The notes beneath the pieces are model-generated. The model saw only the letters and a program-made list of their open reading frames with translations. It searched no databases and was not told the DNA's origin. 64,000 nt of DNA, taken from the NCBI RefSeq assembly GCF_002234675.1, contig NC_019879.2, positions 28,537,063 through 28,601,062 of the forward strand. The letters are read 5' to 3'. Positions 33,731-44,939 of the stretch are shown here, in pieces; within the stretch, counting starts at the first letter, position 1, and each line of letters starts with the position of its first letter. A program made the translations under genes and the position numbers. Source of the DNA: Oryzias latipes. Taxonomy: Eukaryota > Chordata > Actinopteri > Beloniformes > Adrianichthyidae.

Positions 33731-36356
33731 TTGAGAGCAAATCAAATTTGCTATTTTAGCTAATTTAAACGTTGAAACCTTCACATATTTTCTAAGGGTA
33801 TTATATTTATTTTCTTTCGCCAATTTGTGATCTATTTTAGTATTATTGTATTTACAAGTCACATTTTTTATTTTTTGTGTATGTCAGCCTGTGGTGCGAC
33901 TTATATTCCGGTGCAACTCATAAGCAATTTAAAAAAAATAAAAAAGCTCAAATGTTTGTTACTTTGCCACTAATAACCACTAGAGGGCAGTGTAGGTGTG
34001 TAACTCAGTGTTTGCTCAGTTTAATTAGCGGGTGGCATCTGAAAACAAATGCAGGAGAATTGGATCTTCCTCCTGCTGAACTTCATATTATTTTTCTTAT
34101 TTTATGGATACAACAAAAAGTTCCTCCAACTTTAATTTCATTTTTTTCCTCCTTGGCCTAATGCGGGACAGCAAGTCATCAAACTGGGTCATAGAGAGAG
34201 ATAGAGACATTTTTGGATTAGCGTGGAGCAGCGAATTTGACGCGCAAATTGCTTTTTCTGCGACCGAAGAATTAGGCCGGGCTTGGCGGAGTTGTTTAGA
34301 AGCACTTATATTTATTTTTTCCTCTTTATTATGCATTTTTTTCGCCTGCTGAGACATAACTCGGCAGCGAAATACTGTATAAGACTTTTTTTTGTTTGTA
34401 CTAATTTAGCATTTTTCTCTCTGCATCAGACTGGCGGCCTGTCCAGGGTTTGCCCCGCCCTCGCCCAACAGTGGCCAGGTTAGGCTCTGGCCTCTCTGTG
34501 ACCTTAAAGGAGCTACAGGGTTGGGAAGGTTGATGGACGGTTGAACGGATGGATTGATGAATGTAATTTAGCAATTTTAGAATTCATGGTACAGTCTCAT
34601 TTGCTGTCACACACCTGGCTGTGTGAAACGTCCTCTCTGCATTTGACTCCTCCCCTAGGGGGGCGGTAAGCTACTGACACGGGAACCATTTGGTGGTTTA
34701 AACCCCCCCAATCCAACCCAGGAGGCACTGGGACTCATTTTGAGTCACTGGTATGACTTGACTGTAGATTGGAACCCACAACTTTCCAATCTAGGCTATT
34801 TAAAGTACAAAGAATCCTTCAAAATGATCCAAGAGTTTTGAAGTTTCTTCCTGAAGCTGATCATTAACTTTTGCATTAAGAATAACACAAGTTCCTTATA
34901 ATTTTTCTAAAATTTTCTTGGTTCTTCTGCAAAAGACTACAGTTTCTGGCTTCATTTGTCAGCCATGTGTTTTCACAGGAAATGCAATATCTCTAGCATG
35001 CATTCTGTTTTTTGCAGCCCCACAGCGGGCCTCTTGTGCCGGTCCGCCATCGTCCCACACTGCCTCTGGTGCCCTTGATGTGGTCTGGGAGGACATGACG
35101 CGGCCCAGCGCGACCCAAAGTGATCAGTTGCTCAGGAACATCTGAAAGACATTTCCCCACAATTAAAGAGAGAAGAAACCCATCAGGACCAAACTTTTCC
35201 TATTTCCATGGCACTGAGTCAAACGTCTGTGTGTGCGCGCTGCACCTCCACACTACAATCACTCCCAGACACACACCCTTGCAGTGACAGAGCGTTTCCA
35301 AATGTGTTTACTTGCTAAAATAACCAGTTGTCACCAGAAAGACGATACGATCCCATGTTTCGGAGCTGTAGGGATGCATTCCTGCACACACCTGTGCGCT
35401 GTAAATGTTTGCAGAGCAGGGTGGCACAGCAAAGGTGGCATCATGTAGGAAACTCCTCCCCACCATCTGTGTGTATTCATGTGTGGTTTTGCGTGCAGCG
35501 GCTCCATCTGCATGCTCATCGGACATCAAACGCAACACAGCAGTGAGGGGGGAATGCGGCTGATTGCTATCTCCAAATGTAAGCAAGCCAGTCCAGGCCA
35601 CGGGCAGCCTCCTCACCCGGTGTCCTCGACTCACTCCTGCTCCCAGGCCTCCCCGCCTCAGATGCTCTCACCAAGCCCTCGGCCTGGCTGGGATGCACGG
35701 CGAATCAGAGCGCTGCTCTTTACTGCGGTACCAGCGGTTGGCCGTTTTACAAACATCCTCCGAGACGACCTGTCAGCGGAGTTCCTCTCTGCTTCAGCCA
35801 AGTGCTGGAGCTTCCCATGACCTCCAGCTTTAATGGATTGACCCCCAGCAAACCCAGAGGTGACCCACAGCAGCAGCAGGAGGCTCCTGAGCTTGAATGG
35901 ACGAGGCAGGGAAGTGATGACAACTTGTTAGAACAATGGATAAAGACGTACATGAATGTATTCATCTACAAGGATGCATCAGAAGGTTCCACGTCACACC
36001 CAAAAGATTTTTCCAACTACATTTTCTCGTCTACTCCTGAGTCATTTGATTAAAGAAATTTAAAAAAATATATAAATTCAAGCATAATTTTCCTCGTAAA
36101 GGTCTTCATCACGAGAAAAAGGTCACAACATGTTAAAAAACCAAAAACACAGTTTTCATCAGAGTGGTTCTTTAATGACCTCAAAAATATTTTTCCAATC
36201 GGTGTGCGGCTCTAGTTGGGTTTTGGTCTGTAAGAAACGGTCCCAAATGCCTCTTTTAGTGTCTAATCAGTTTACAAAACATTTAAAATGTATCGCGTAA
36301 ATTCGGACATTTAGGTTATTAAAATGAAAAATACCAATTCAAATCTATTTCTATTG
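33731..36356. other. Intergenic with repeat scraps
   Basis: About 33885-33930 (GTGCGACTTATATTCCGGTG) resembles a common fish DNA-repeat end. About 34430-34560 is a degraded SINE/LINE tail (GGCCTGTCCAGGGTTTGCCC then GGATGGATTGATGAATG). About 36050-36175 is a family B end. Unremarkable open frames at 35230-36053 show no domain. Confidence 0.4.
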
Positions 36357-36364
36357 ATGTACAG

Positions 36365-36838
36365 CAGTGGTTCCCAAACTGGGGGCGCGGAGGTATTGCA
36401 GGGGGGGGGCAAGGCTACGGCTTGAAGCAAGCCAACACCAGTCACTGAAAAGATGTGGACATTAAAGGTGCAGTTTTTGCAGAGTTAAATGTTCAGGATT
36501 TTGTTATTTTCTTCAGAGAGCTGGTAAAGTGTAAAAGGCCACTTTCATGCAGGAATGGAGTTTATAAGAAGATGTGTTGAAAGCCATGAACACCATTACA
36601 TGGTAACATTTTATGATACATGATGCAGTGTCACTTTTAATAATGGTAAAGGTGATTTGTTTAGTTTTTTTAGTTTTATTCAGGAGGAAGTTGCCATTTT
36701 GTATGACTTACAATGTTAAGTAAAGTCCAGTAGAGTTTAGAAACAAAGGATTTGTATGTTTGTGTCAGTGTGGGGGGGCTCGAAAATATTCTAATCTTCA
36801 GAAAGGGGGGCCCTGCAGGAAAAGTTTGGGAACCACTG
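36365..36838. mobile_element. hAT-type MITE with perfect target duplication
   Basis: 474-bp element with inverted termini CAGTGGTTCCCAAACT / AGTTTGGGAACCACTG. It is flanked by a perfect 8-bp duplication ATGTACAG (36357-36364 and 36839-36846). CAG..CTG ends and 8-bp duplications define hAT. It has no coding capacity. Confidence 0.95.
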
Positions 36839-37368
36839 ATGTACAGTAAGGCACAAATATTCTTCAGGAGAAAAATAGATAACCAATTCCCAATATTTAA
36901 ATATTTGCTTGCCTTTATTAAATAAATGATGATTATTTCTTAGCAATAAACGCGGAATAACTGCGGCTAACATCCCTGCTGCTTTAGCAAACCCGAGGTT
37001 TGTTGGGGAAACTCGTGAGTTTGTTAATTACCGTCGAAGCTAAACCACATTGGTAAGATTTTACTTTTGCAGTTTTTCATTTGGTTATCTGCCAACACAG
37101 ATATACTTGGTGTCAACTATATGAATGAATGGTACAAATGCTACCAAGAAAAAAACTGGTAGAAGGTTTTAGCTAATCCTAGCTGTATGGGAATAATACT
37201 GAGTTTTCATTTATACCATAGACCAGAGGTCCCCAACCTTTTTAACGCCACGAACCGGTAAGACGTCACAAAAGATTCTCACGGACCGGCCTTTTTGATG
37301 TGGTGGATGATTATCGAAGTAACAAAGTACTGTCTATCAAATATAGCTTTCTTGTTTTGGGAGTCAAA

Positions 37369-38433
37369 TGTTACCGACACCAGGAGTGGCGTCAAAGCAA
37401 CAAAATAGATTTTCTGTTGAGAACAGAAGAAAATGCCACAGCAATGAACACAGGATGCTTCTCTGTCGTCGTCCAGATTGCGTCTGTTTATTTACAGTCA
37501 CTTAACATAAAACCCTTTGTTCATATGCACCCAGTTTTCATTCAGCATTTTCAAAACTGCAGTCTTTATACAATCATTACATACCAGTTCAATATTAAAT
37601 AAAATCTTTCAATTCTCCAGGTGTATTATCTCTAATCTTTACATAAACATATATACAAATACACCTTATCAGCCAGTGTCTGACCATTGAGTCCCATCAT
37701 TTTATGATGCACAAAATTAGAAGCAACATTCTGCATTCAATAACATTAACATGTTCAGTCTGGACAGCTTAAATCAATTTCAATATAATACTTTTCTGAT
37801 TTAAACTCAATAAACATTCTTCACATAAACTCAAACCACATCAAAATCCTTGAAAAACTGTGTTTTAACATTTTGCCTGCAAGTTCTTACACGGGGCATA
37901 TTGTTAGCAAAATACGTTGTTAGCAAAACACGGTGCCTGCCAGGCAGCGCTCAGGGCAAAGACACGCCAGAATCACAGTGTAACGGTTTCGCAGCGGCAG
38001 TTAAGCCAGATGTCTTTCAAGTTGCCGTCCGCTCCGTAAAGTTTCTTTATATTTCCCTTTTTCTTTCAAAGTACTCATAAATAATATATACTAATTTTAT
38101 GTCAAATCAAGTGATCAAAAGAACATATTTATGGTACACCAACCTGTTGAGAACAGAAGAAAATGCCACAGCAATGAACACAGGATGCTTCTCTGTCGTC
38201 GTCCAGATTGCGTCTGAGGTGCTCATGCACAAACCCACCGTCAGAAACAACCCAGCACACAACTGTCCGCATCAGTTTTGTTCCTTCCGTTCTGCATTTG
38301 TTAAATTCCAAAATTAAACATAAGACAAAATTGTGCGTTTCACATTTAATAAAAAATATATATATATTTTTTTAGATACTTAAATTTAAGTTGTGCATTT
38401 AAAACCAACAGGCTTATTTTTGTGTTTACCACA
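37369..38433 (-). repeat. 3' LTR of gypsy element
   Basis: TG..CA ended (TGT/ACA). Minus-strand AATAAA at 37492-37487 is the likely polyadenylation signal. A 73-bp direct repeat occurs twice inside, at 37414-37486 and 38144-38216. Confidence 0.95.
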
Positions 38434-38444
38434 CACTCCCCTAC
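38434..38444 (-). other. Polypurine tract
   Basis: Minus strand GTAGGGGAGTG directly before the 3' LTR, the expected plus-strand DNA primer site of an LTR element. Confidence 0.75.
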
Positions 38445-38561
38445 AAACAAAAGTGGCTCCTGACACTTGCACATGGCCTCAACTTGGATTAACTTTTTTT
38501 TCAAAACTCTTTAGAACCATGAAACATTCAAAATAATAAAAAAAAAGCATGTATATTCAAA

Positions 38562-41500
38562 CTAAAAGCAGTAGACTGGATGGTAAAACGTTGGGTATGT
38601 TTGTGAGGTGAAAGTACTAGGCTGAACTGAATAGAAATGTGTTTGTGGGAAATGGTAATTGTAGGGTGTTAGTTGAGTTGCTACTGCATTGATGACAGCA
38701 CAAGGTTGATAGGATGGCTGGCCAAGGGTGTTGTAGGTGAATATCTGACCAGGGCGCCTATTTCTGGTAGATTTCCTCAAGACGGGTGATGAGTGACTTT
38801 GGATATCTTCTTCCTCATCGATCTGAGGAACATTGTCATCTTGTTGCAAAGGCTGGTCTATGAATGGCAGACTTTCATTCTGCCTCGTCTGTTCTCCTAC
38901 AGTGAAACTATTCCTCTCAGATACAAGTTCAGCTGGTTCCGATTCTTCAAAGTCAGCGTTATCATTTTCACACAATATTGGTTCATTGTAGTAAGCTGGT
39001 TGATCAACCAAACAATCAGCTGTCCTCTGTGTTTCCCTTGGAAATCTCAGCCAGTAAGTCGGTTCCTCTTCTTCCTCATCAGACTCATTTGAGTTATGTG
39101 ACTGGAACTGTGTTGGTGTTAACAAGAGCCTTGTTGACCTTTTCGCCTTAGCATGGGCTTTTTGTGGTGGTGGTTGTTCAACAGGTAAGTCGTTCACCTG
39201 GAGCAACAGATTTCGGTGTAGAGTTCGAATGGGATGGCTGTTTGTTTCAGGACTTACTTTATAGACTGGGTTGTCACCTAGTTGTTCTCTGACAACATAA
39301 ATGGTCTTCTCCCAGTAGGGCTTCAACTTACATGGTCCTCCACGTTGTGCTACATTGCGTACAAGTACTCTGTCCCCTGGCTGAAGAGTAACACCTCTAT
39401 TTTTCTTGTCATAATAGCGCTTTCCTTTGGCACTCGATTGTTGGCTATTAGTGCTGGCTATTTTATATGCTTCAATCATCTTCTCTGCCCACTTGTCTGC
39501 ATAGTCTGTGCCTGTTTGGGCTTTGTCTTCTCCAACCAATCCAAAAATGAGGTCCACTGGGAGTCGAGGGTGTCGGCCGTAAAGCAGATAGTATGGGGAG
39601 AACCCTGTTGATTCATGTTTGGAGCAATTGTATGCATGCACAATGTGGGGTAAGTGATCTTTCCAATTTTCTTTTTCTTTCTCACCCAGTGTGCGGAGCA
39701 TCTGCAATAAAGTTCGATTAAACCTCTCAGCAGGATTACCCTGGGGGTGGTAAGGTGAGGTTCTTGAGTGGTTCACACCAGCAAACTGTCTGAGAGTTCT
39801 AAAGAGTTCATTCTCAAACTCTCTACCCTGGTCATGGTGGAGTTTATGTGGATATCCAAAACGGGGGACAAAGTCATTGAAAATCTTGTCGGCAGCAGTT
39901 TTCCCAGCCTTGTTTTTAGTAGGATAGGCTTGGGCAAACCTGGTGAAATGATCAACTACTACCAGGACATACTCATATCCGCCTCGACTGGCCTCTAAGT
40001 GTAGAAAATCAATACACACTAGCTCTAGTGGCGAGCTAGATGTGATGCTCCCCATGGGTGCTCTTTCAGGGACAGCGGGTTTCTTCTGTTTAATGCAGCG
40101 ACATCTGCGAGTTACATAATCTTCCACATCCCTTTTCATAAATGGCCAGAAGAATCGCTCTCTTACCAGGCTTAAAACCCTCTCTACGCCAATATGTCCC
40201 ATATTGTCGTGCAAGTGTGTCAGTGCAACCTGCTTGTAGGTGTCTGGCAACACTAACTGTTTCCGTCCTTGGGTTTTCCTGTACAACAGATCATTTTCCA
40301 CATGGAGCTTGCTCCACTCTCTAGAGAGCTTTCTTGTGTTTGTGTCCAAAGATCTGCGTTTTTCCTCTGTTAGTTCGGTGAAATTTTTCTTCAACTCCAG
40401 AATCTTTCTGATTACAGGGTCCCTCTGTTGTTCTCTCACCAGTTCCTCATGGTCTATCACAGGAAAAGACTTTGTGTGAGTTGGTTGTTCGGATGTGATG
40501 CTAAGGGAGGCCACCCATGCCACATCATTCTGCTGGGCTGTCCTGCTACCATCCCAGCTGGCACCCACTGCCTCCTCAGAAAGTCTCTCCGAACACTGAC
40601 TCATATAGGTGTTAATATCTAGAGGACAGCGTGAGAGAACATCAGCATCAACATTCAGCTTTCCTGGTTTGTAGCGTATGTCAAAGTTAAAATCTGCTAA
40701 TTGCCCCACCCACCTATGACCAACTGCATTAAGTTTGGCGGTGCCCATCACATATGTCAAAGGGTTGTTGTCAGTATAGACAGTGAAATGGGGGGCATAA
40801 AAGAGGTAGTCTCTAAATTTCTCACACACTGCCCACTTCAAAGCTAAAAACTCAAGCTTACCACTGTGAAGGTGGTAGCTCTGCTCTGCTGGTGTTAATG
40901 TACGGGACCCATACCCAATCACTCTCATTTTCCCATTTTGGTTTTGGTAAAGCACAGCTCCAAGGCCATTTTGAGAGGCATCTGTATGAAGTGTGAAAGG
41001 TTGGTCAAAGTCTGGGTAGGCTAAGACAGGTGGATTGGTCAGGATATTGATTAGATGTTCAAGGATCTGTTGGTGTTCAATCTTCCATTCCACTGGGGTA
41101 GAAGAGGATAATTGCGGACCTTTGTTGTTCTTTCTCTGAGACTTTGTTTGTAGGACACTGGGGTTTTTCTGTAGCAATTCATACAGCGGTCTTGCTATTC
41201 TAGAAAAATCTTGGACATATGACCTGTAATAGCTAAGGAAGCCCAACAGTCTTCTAACATCTCCTACTGTTTGTGGCGCCTTCTCTTTCAAGGCCTGCAC
41301 TGCTTCAATGTCCTTTGGATCCACTCTCACCCCATCTGAGGAAACAAGGCGACCCACATACCTGACTTCTTTGCGGAAAAACTCACACTTTTCCGGTCTC
41401 AGCTTTACCCCATGACGTTTCAATGCTCGGAGTACATGGCGCAGAGACTCAACATGTTCCTCAAATGATCTGGAAAAGCAAAGAACATCATCTAAATAAG

Positions 41501-42215
41501 GAATGCAACATTCGTCCCTCAGGTCTTGTAGCATCTCTTCCATGCTTCTCTGAAATGCTGCTGGTGCGTTTGATAATCCAAATGGGATCCTGATCCACTC
41601 GTATAATCCCCAGGGTGTAGTGAAGGCAGTCAGATGTCTTGAGCCTTCGGAGATGAAACCTTGATGATAAGCTTTGCCTTGATCTAAGATAGAAAACCAG
41701 CTAAAGCCTCCGAGTGAATCGATCAAGTCTTGTATGCGTGGAAGAGGGTGTTTGTCTGGCACTGTCTTTTTGTTGAGGAGACGGTAGTCAATGCAGAGTC
41801 GCAACGATCCATCCTTTTTTCTGACACATACAATAGGTGCAGCATATGGAGACTGTGACTTAATAATCCACCCTTTCAATAGCAGTTCCTGGATGTATTC
41901 TTTTACCTCTTTATAGAGTGGTTTTGGGACTGAAGAGTACGCTCTTTGCACGGGGATGTCATCTGTGAGTCTAATGGGCATTTGGAGGGATGGAATGCAC
42001 CCAATATCAGTGCTGTCTTTGGCGAAAGCCGTACTCTCTTCATACAGCATTTTCTCAACAATCTGTTGCTGTTCTGGGTTGAGGTGACTGAGGTCAACAG
42101 GTGGTTGCCATAGCTCAAATAAGGATGTGATAGGGGGCGTTGACATTGTTGACTTCAGCCGGGCTTGTTGGTTTTGATATTTCAACTTGTTGTGCCTTTG
42201 CATCTCCTGTCTCAA
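38562..42215 (-). CDS. pol: Gypsy Pol: reverse transcriptase, RNase H, integrase
   Basis: Open frame of 1217 codons from its first ATG. RT comes first, with the YLDD catalytic motif ([11 protein letters not shown]). RNase H follows ([34 protein letters not shown]). The integrase zinc-binding segment has the H..H residues ([14 protein letters not shown]), then CRC. The catalytic core has D, D and E in [19 protein letters not shown] and NPAERFN. The C-terminal part, after [15 protein letters not shown], is acidic and variable. It overlaps pro by 101 nt in a different frame (+1 relative), so Pol is made by a second recoding event or by initiation at an internal ATG; I cannot tell which. Each named motif is intact. 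Confidence 0.95.
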   Translation of the reverse strand: MRQEMQRHNKLKYQNQQARLKSTMSTPPITSLFELWQPPVDLSHLNPEQQQIVEKMLYEESTAFAKDSTDIGCIPSLQMPIRLTDDIPVQRAYSSVPKPLYKEVKEYIQELLLKGWIIKSQSPYAAPIVCVRKKDGSLRLCIDYRLLNKKTVPDKHPLPRIQDLIDSLGGFSWFSILDQGKAYHQGFISEGSRHLTAFTTPWGLYEWIRIPFGLSNAPAAFQRSMEEMLQDLRDECCIPYLDDVLCFSRSFEEHVESLRHVLRALKRHGVKLRPEKCEFFRKEVRYVGRLVSSDGVRVDPKDIEAVQALKEKAPQTVGDVRRLLGFLSYYRSYVQDFSRIARPLYELLQKNPSVLQTKSQRKNNKGPQLSSSTPVEWKIEHQQILEHLINILTNPPVLAYPDFDQPFTLHTDASQNGLGAVLYQNQNGKMRVIGYGSRTLTPAEQSYHLHSGKLEFLALKWAVCEKFRDYLFYAPHFTVYTDNNPLTYVMGTAKLNAVGHRWVGQLADFNFDIRYKPGKLNVDADVLSRCPLDINTYMSQCSERLSEEAVGASWDGSRTAQQNDVAWVASLSITSEQPTHTKSFPVIDHEELVREQQRDPVIRKILELKKNFTELTEEKRRSLDTNTRKLSREWSKLHVENDLLYRKTQGRKQLVLPDTYKQVALTHLHDNMGHIGVERVLSLVRERFFWPFMKRDVEDYVTRRCRCIKQKKPAVPERAPMGSITSSSPLELVCIDFLHLEASRGGYEYVLVVVDHFTRFAQAYPTKNKAGKTAADKIFNDFVPRFGYPHKLHHDQGREFENELFRTLRQFAGVNHSRTSPYHPQGNPAERFNRTLLQMLRTLGEKEKENWKDHLPHIVHAYNCSKHESTGFSPYYLLYGRHPRLPVDLIFGLVGEDKAQTGTDYADKWAEKMIEAYKIASTNSQQSSAKGKRYYDKKNRGVTLQPGDRVLVRNVAQRGGPCKLKPYWEKTIYVVREQLGDNPVYKVSPETNSHPIRTLHRNLLLQVNDLPVEQPPPQKAHAKAKRSTRLLLTPTQFQSHNSNESDEEEEEPTYWLRFPRETQRTADCLVDQPAYYNEPILCENDNADFEESEPAELVSERNSFTVGEQTRQNESLPFIDQPLQQDDNVPQIDEEEDIQSHSSPVLRKSTRNRRPGQIFTYNTLGQPSYQPCAVINAVATQLTPYNYHFPQTHFYSVQPSTFTSQTYPTFYHPVYCF

Positions 42216-43230
42216 TAACTTTGCTGATGTGTTGGATGAATCCTATTGGGTGTCTTCTAGGAAGAGTGATATCCTGTTTGGTGTGGTTGGAGACTGGCAC
42301 AAAAAGAAGAGGGGTTTTACTTTCGTTGACTTTTAAAAGGCTCTCTCCGACACTCAGTTGATCCAGTGTTGTGTCATTGTCTGTTGGTTCATACAGAACA
42401 AAAGGATCAGAGGTGTCAAAGTTGGGAGGTACCCTGCACTTTACATATACAGTTCTTCCAGCTGCTATGATAACGTCATCTTTTCCAACTCTCACTGTTG
42501 CCATGGAGTCTGGTGTCTCTTTCAGCTGAATAAAGTTCACCATTGCTTCAACTTGTTCTTCTTCAGCACCCAATGTTTTTCTGAGCAGCTCAAAAACCAT
42601 AGCATGTGCTTCAGCAGGAGACTCTTGTAAGTTAATCATAGCTTGGAGAACATTAGCACCTAATAGAGGCTGGGGCAGAGGGAGCTGACTGACCAAAAAG
42701 GGGACCTGTATAGCAAGGTTTGGATTTTCATTCCCCATAAGGTTGACTGTAAGCTCCACCCATCCATCATAGGGGATTGATTGTCCATTTGCAGCAACCA
42801 GGTCAAGGCTGTCACCTGGATCGAGAAGCTCTTTTAGTGGCCGCACAAAGTGGTTTGGAACAAACATCTCTCTCCAAGCCCCATCTATTATGCTTACTTG
42901 AGATCCAGAATCAAATAGTGTAGTTGTTGCAAAGCCATTGATGAAACAAGTGAGCAGGCATTTTTTTCCAATGAGTGGTACTGTGCGAGAGAAGTTCTGA
43001 AGAGTTTTAGCTTCTTCTGAGGGGTTGCCTCTGCCTAGTCTTTTACTTTCTTTTTTTCTGCTTGAGTGAGTGCGGTTACTTCTTGGGGTGGTACTGTGGG
43101 ACTTGTGTTGTGAAACGGCCTCTTGTTGTCCCTCCACGGAGACCGCTCCTAGTTTAAAGGCTTCTTTGTTCTTTTTAGGCAACCAATAGCCCTGTGGCCT
43201 GGCTCTCCACAAACAAAACAGTGACTGCAA
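42115..43230 (-). CDS. pro: Gypsy protease region
   Basis: Frame of up to 371 codons, -1 relative to gag. Aspartic protease signature is [14 protein letters not shown] (D-S-G), preceded by [13 protein letters not shown] as expected of a retropepsin. [13 protein letters not shown] may be the second conserved hydrophobic-Gly segment. The ATG at 43230 lies within gag, so expression by -1 frameshifting from gag is more likely than initiation there. The remainder joins to Pol through an overlap at 42115-42215. Confidence 0.88.
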   Translation of the reverse strand: MQSLFCLWRARPQGYWLPKKNKEAFKLGAVSVEGQQEAVSQHKSHSTTPRSNRTHSSRKKESKRLGRGNPSEEAKTLQNFSRTVPLIGKKCLLTCFINGFATTTLFDSGSQVSIIDGAWREMFVPNHFVRPLKELLDPGDSLDLVAANGQSIPYDGWVELTVNLMGNENPNLAIQVPFLVSQLPLPQPLLGANVLQAMINLQESPAEAHAMVFELLRKTLGAEEEQVEAMVNFIQLKETPDSMATVRVGKDDVIIAAGRTVYVKCRVPPNFDTSDPFVLYEPTDNDTTLDQLSVGESLLKVNESKTPLLFVPVSNHTKQDITLPRRHPIGFIQHISKVIETGDAKAQQVEISKPTSPAEVNNVNAPYHILI

Positions 43231-44729
43231 TCTTCTAAACCTTGTTGTATACAGTTCATACAGCAGAAGGGCTTTTCCTTTCTTTGGGGAGGAAGAAGAT
43301 TTTGAGAGACGGCTGTTCTACTGGCTGAAGGAGGGCACTGTGTGTGGGGTTGGCCCAGCGTTTGGGAAGATAGGCCCTGTGCAGAGGCTGCATGGTTTTT
43401 TGTTGTTTTCTGGTCCATTAAAGCAGCAACCATGGTTGTTAGTGCTTCAACCTGTGCACTGAGTTTTTGGATGGCCTGGTGGTCTTTTTCCATCATGGCA
43501 TGATTCTCATCACCTACCCTTACACTGTGCATGTGTGCAGGCTTTTGTCTGGAAGTGTAGCCCAATCTACGCTGATGTTCATTTTCATCTGCAATAATTT
43601 TCATTACTTGTGAAAGAATTTCTTCATCAGTCACTTGACTCCTAGAAAGGAGTGGTCTCAGTTGCTGTCTTATGTCTGTGTGTTTTGAACCTAAGCCCTG
43701 GTAGACTGTGTGCAGAAAAACTCCCTGGATTGTTTTTGGATCATAGCATATCTCTGAGTTGCCTTGTTTGGACTGGAACAGTATTTTTTGTTTGAGCCCA
43801 ATCATGCGGTATAGGAATTGCTGAGGAGGTTCATGCTCATGTTGTTTTGCACATACAAGCTCCTGAAATAATTCTGTGCTTGCCTTTTCACCAAGATGCG
43901 ATCTAAGGAACCCCTTGAGCTCACAAAGCGCCATCTCCTCTTTGTTGGTTAGCATGTCCCTAAAGGCTCCTGGCTTGACTATTCTCAAAGCCCCCCGAAT
44001 CACTTCAGTCTCTGTGAAGCCCTCTTTGATCCCCTCATCCAGTTGTTTACATATGTTATTGTAGGTGATGTCAGAGTTCTGGTCTCCTATCTGCCCACCA
44101 TGCACTTTGAATTCTCTGCGCTGGAGGAAGGGCAGATCCTTCAAGCATACCACCTTCTCTGTGTCACCTTGTGCTGTAACTTTGTTTCTCAGATGAGGAA
44201 CTGATGTTTCCTGTGGATCGTACTGTCTGGCTCCATGTTTGTAACTTTGCAGCTTTTTCCCTAATTCTTCATGTATTGCTTGCAGCTGTTCTATGTCTTG
44301 AGTGGAAGAATTTGTGTTGTTGGTTGGTGGAGTCACTCTTGGTATGGAGACAGTGGGTAGTGGAGCTGGTTTTGTCACATTACCATCAGCCTGAGCTAAT
44401 GTCCTAGCTGATGCAGCTGTGACATTCTCTTCCCCTTGCGTTAAACTACCCCTGGTAACCATCAAGTCACGATTCTCAATAATGTTGCTTACAAGATCAT
44501 TTAGTGCTAACAAATGACTCATCCCTTCATCTTCAGTGTCAAGCAATGCATTGGACTTCATATATTGAAGGATATACTCAACACATCCTTCTTCATCAGA
44601 TGAGTCAAAGTTAACTGCTTCCTGGAAGTCTCTGGACACCTCCATAGCAAGCTGGTAAACTTCATCACAGGTGAGCTGGTACAGGCTCTTCTTGATGCTC
44701 CATGTGAGTTCTTTACGTGGCGCAGACAT
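43149..44729 (-). CDS. gag: Gypsy Gag
   Basis: 526 codons. A C-terminal CCHC zinc knuckle ([14 protein letters not shown]) binds RNA. The central part, with LVCAKQHEHEPPQQFLYRMI, is the capsid-like region of Metaviridae Gag (QFLYR-type helix). The N-terminus (MSAPRKELTWSIKKSLYQLT) is helical and of unknown fold. It forms virus-like particles in this family. Its stop TAG immediately follows a TTTAAAC slippery site. Confidence 0.92.
   Translation of the reverse strand: MSAPRKELTWSIKKSLYQLTCDEVYQLAMEVSRDFQEAVNFDSSDEEGCVEYILQYMKSNALLDTEDEGMSHLLALNDLVSNIIENRDLMVTRGSLTQGEENVTAASARTLAQADGNVTKPAPLPTVSIPRVTPPTNNTNSSTQDIEQLQAIHEELGKKLQSYKHGARQYDPQETSVPHLRNKVTAQGDTEKVVCLKDLPFLQRREFKVHGGQIGDQNSDITYNNICKQLDEGIKEGFTETEVIRGALRIVKPGAFRDMLTNKEEMALCELKGFLRSHLGEKASTELFQELVCAKQHEHEPPQQFLYRMIGLKQKILFQSKQGNSEICYDPKTIQGVFLHTVYQGLGSKHTDIRQQLRPLLSRSQVTDEEILSQVMKIIADENEHQRRLGYTSRQKPAHMHSVRVGDENHAMMEKDHQAIQKLSAQVEALTTMVAALMDQKTTKNHAASAQGLSSQTLGQPHTQCPPSASRTAVSQNLLPPQRKEKPFCCMNCIQQGLEDCSHCFVCGEPGHRAIGCLKRTKKPLN
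43152..43158 (-). promoter_or_regulatory. -1 ribosomal frameshift heptamer T TTA AAC
   Basis: In gag phase the last sense codons are TTA AAC before TAG, giving the X XXY YYZ heptamer. A -1 slip continues directly into the protease frame. I have not found a clear pseudoknot downstream by eye. Confidence 0.8.
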
Positions 44730-44916
44730 GACTTCTTTTGCTCTTGGTTAACAGCAGTGCGGCTCCCTTGGAAGAAAGGGTCCTTTCTGGCTTCAATCTT
44801 CCCTCGTGGACGTTCACTTGCTGTCACTTCGGCTGTAGTCACGTTGCGGCACCTCAGCTTTGGTTCTTTTGTTACTGGATCTGCTCCCCTGGACACTTGA
44901 GTGGCGCCGGAGAGAG

Positions 44917-44934
44917 ATCCCGGACGAGCCCCCA
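44917..44934 (-). other. Primer-binding site for tRNA-Pro
   Basis: Minus strand TGGGGGCTCGTCCGGGAT, an exact match to the well-known 18-nt tRNA-Pro primer site of gammaretroviruses, five bases inside the 5' LTR. Confidence 0.93.
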
Positions 44935-44939
44935 CAATT

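Noticed and set aside
38434..38561. Search for an env-like frame between pol and the 3' LTR
   Set aside because: Only 128 bases remain, so there is no room for an envelope gene; the element is not called an endogenous retrovirus.
38793..40622. Plus-strand frames opposite gypsy pol
   Set aside because: Shadows of the 1217-codon minus-strand Pol frame.
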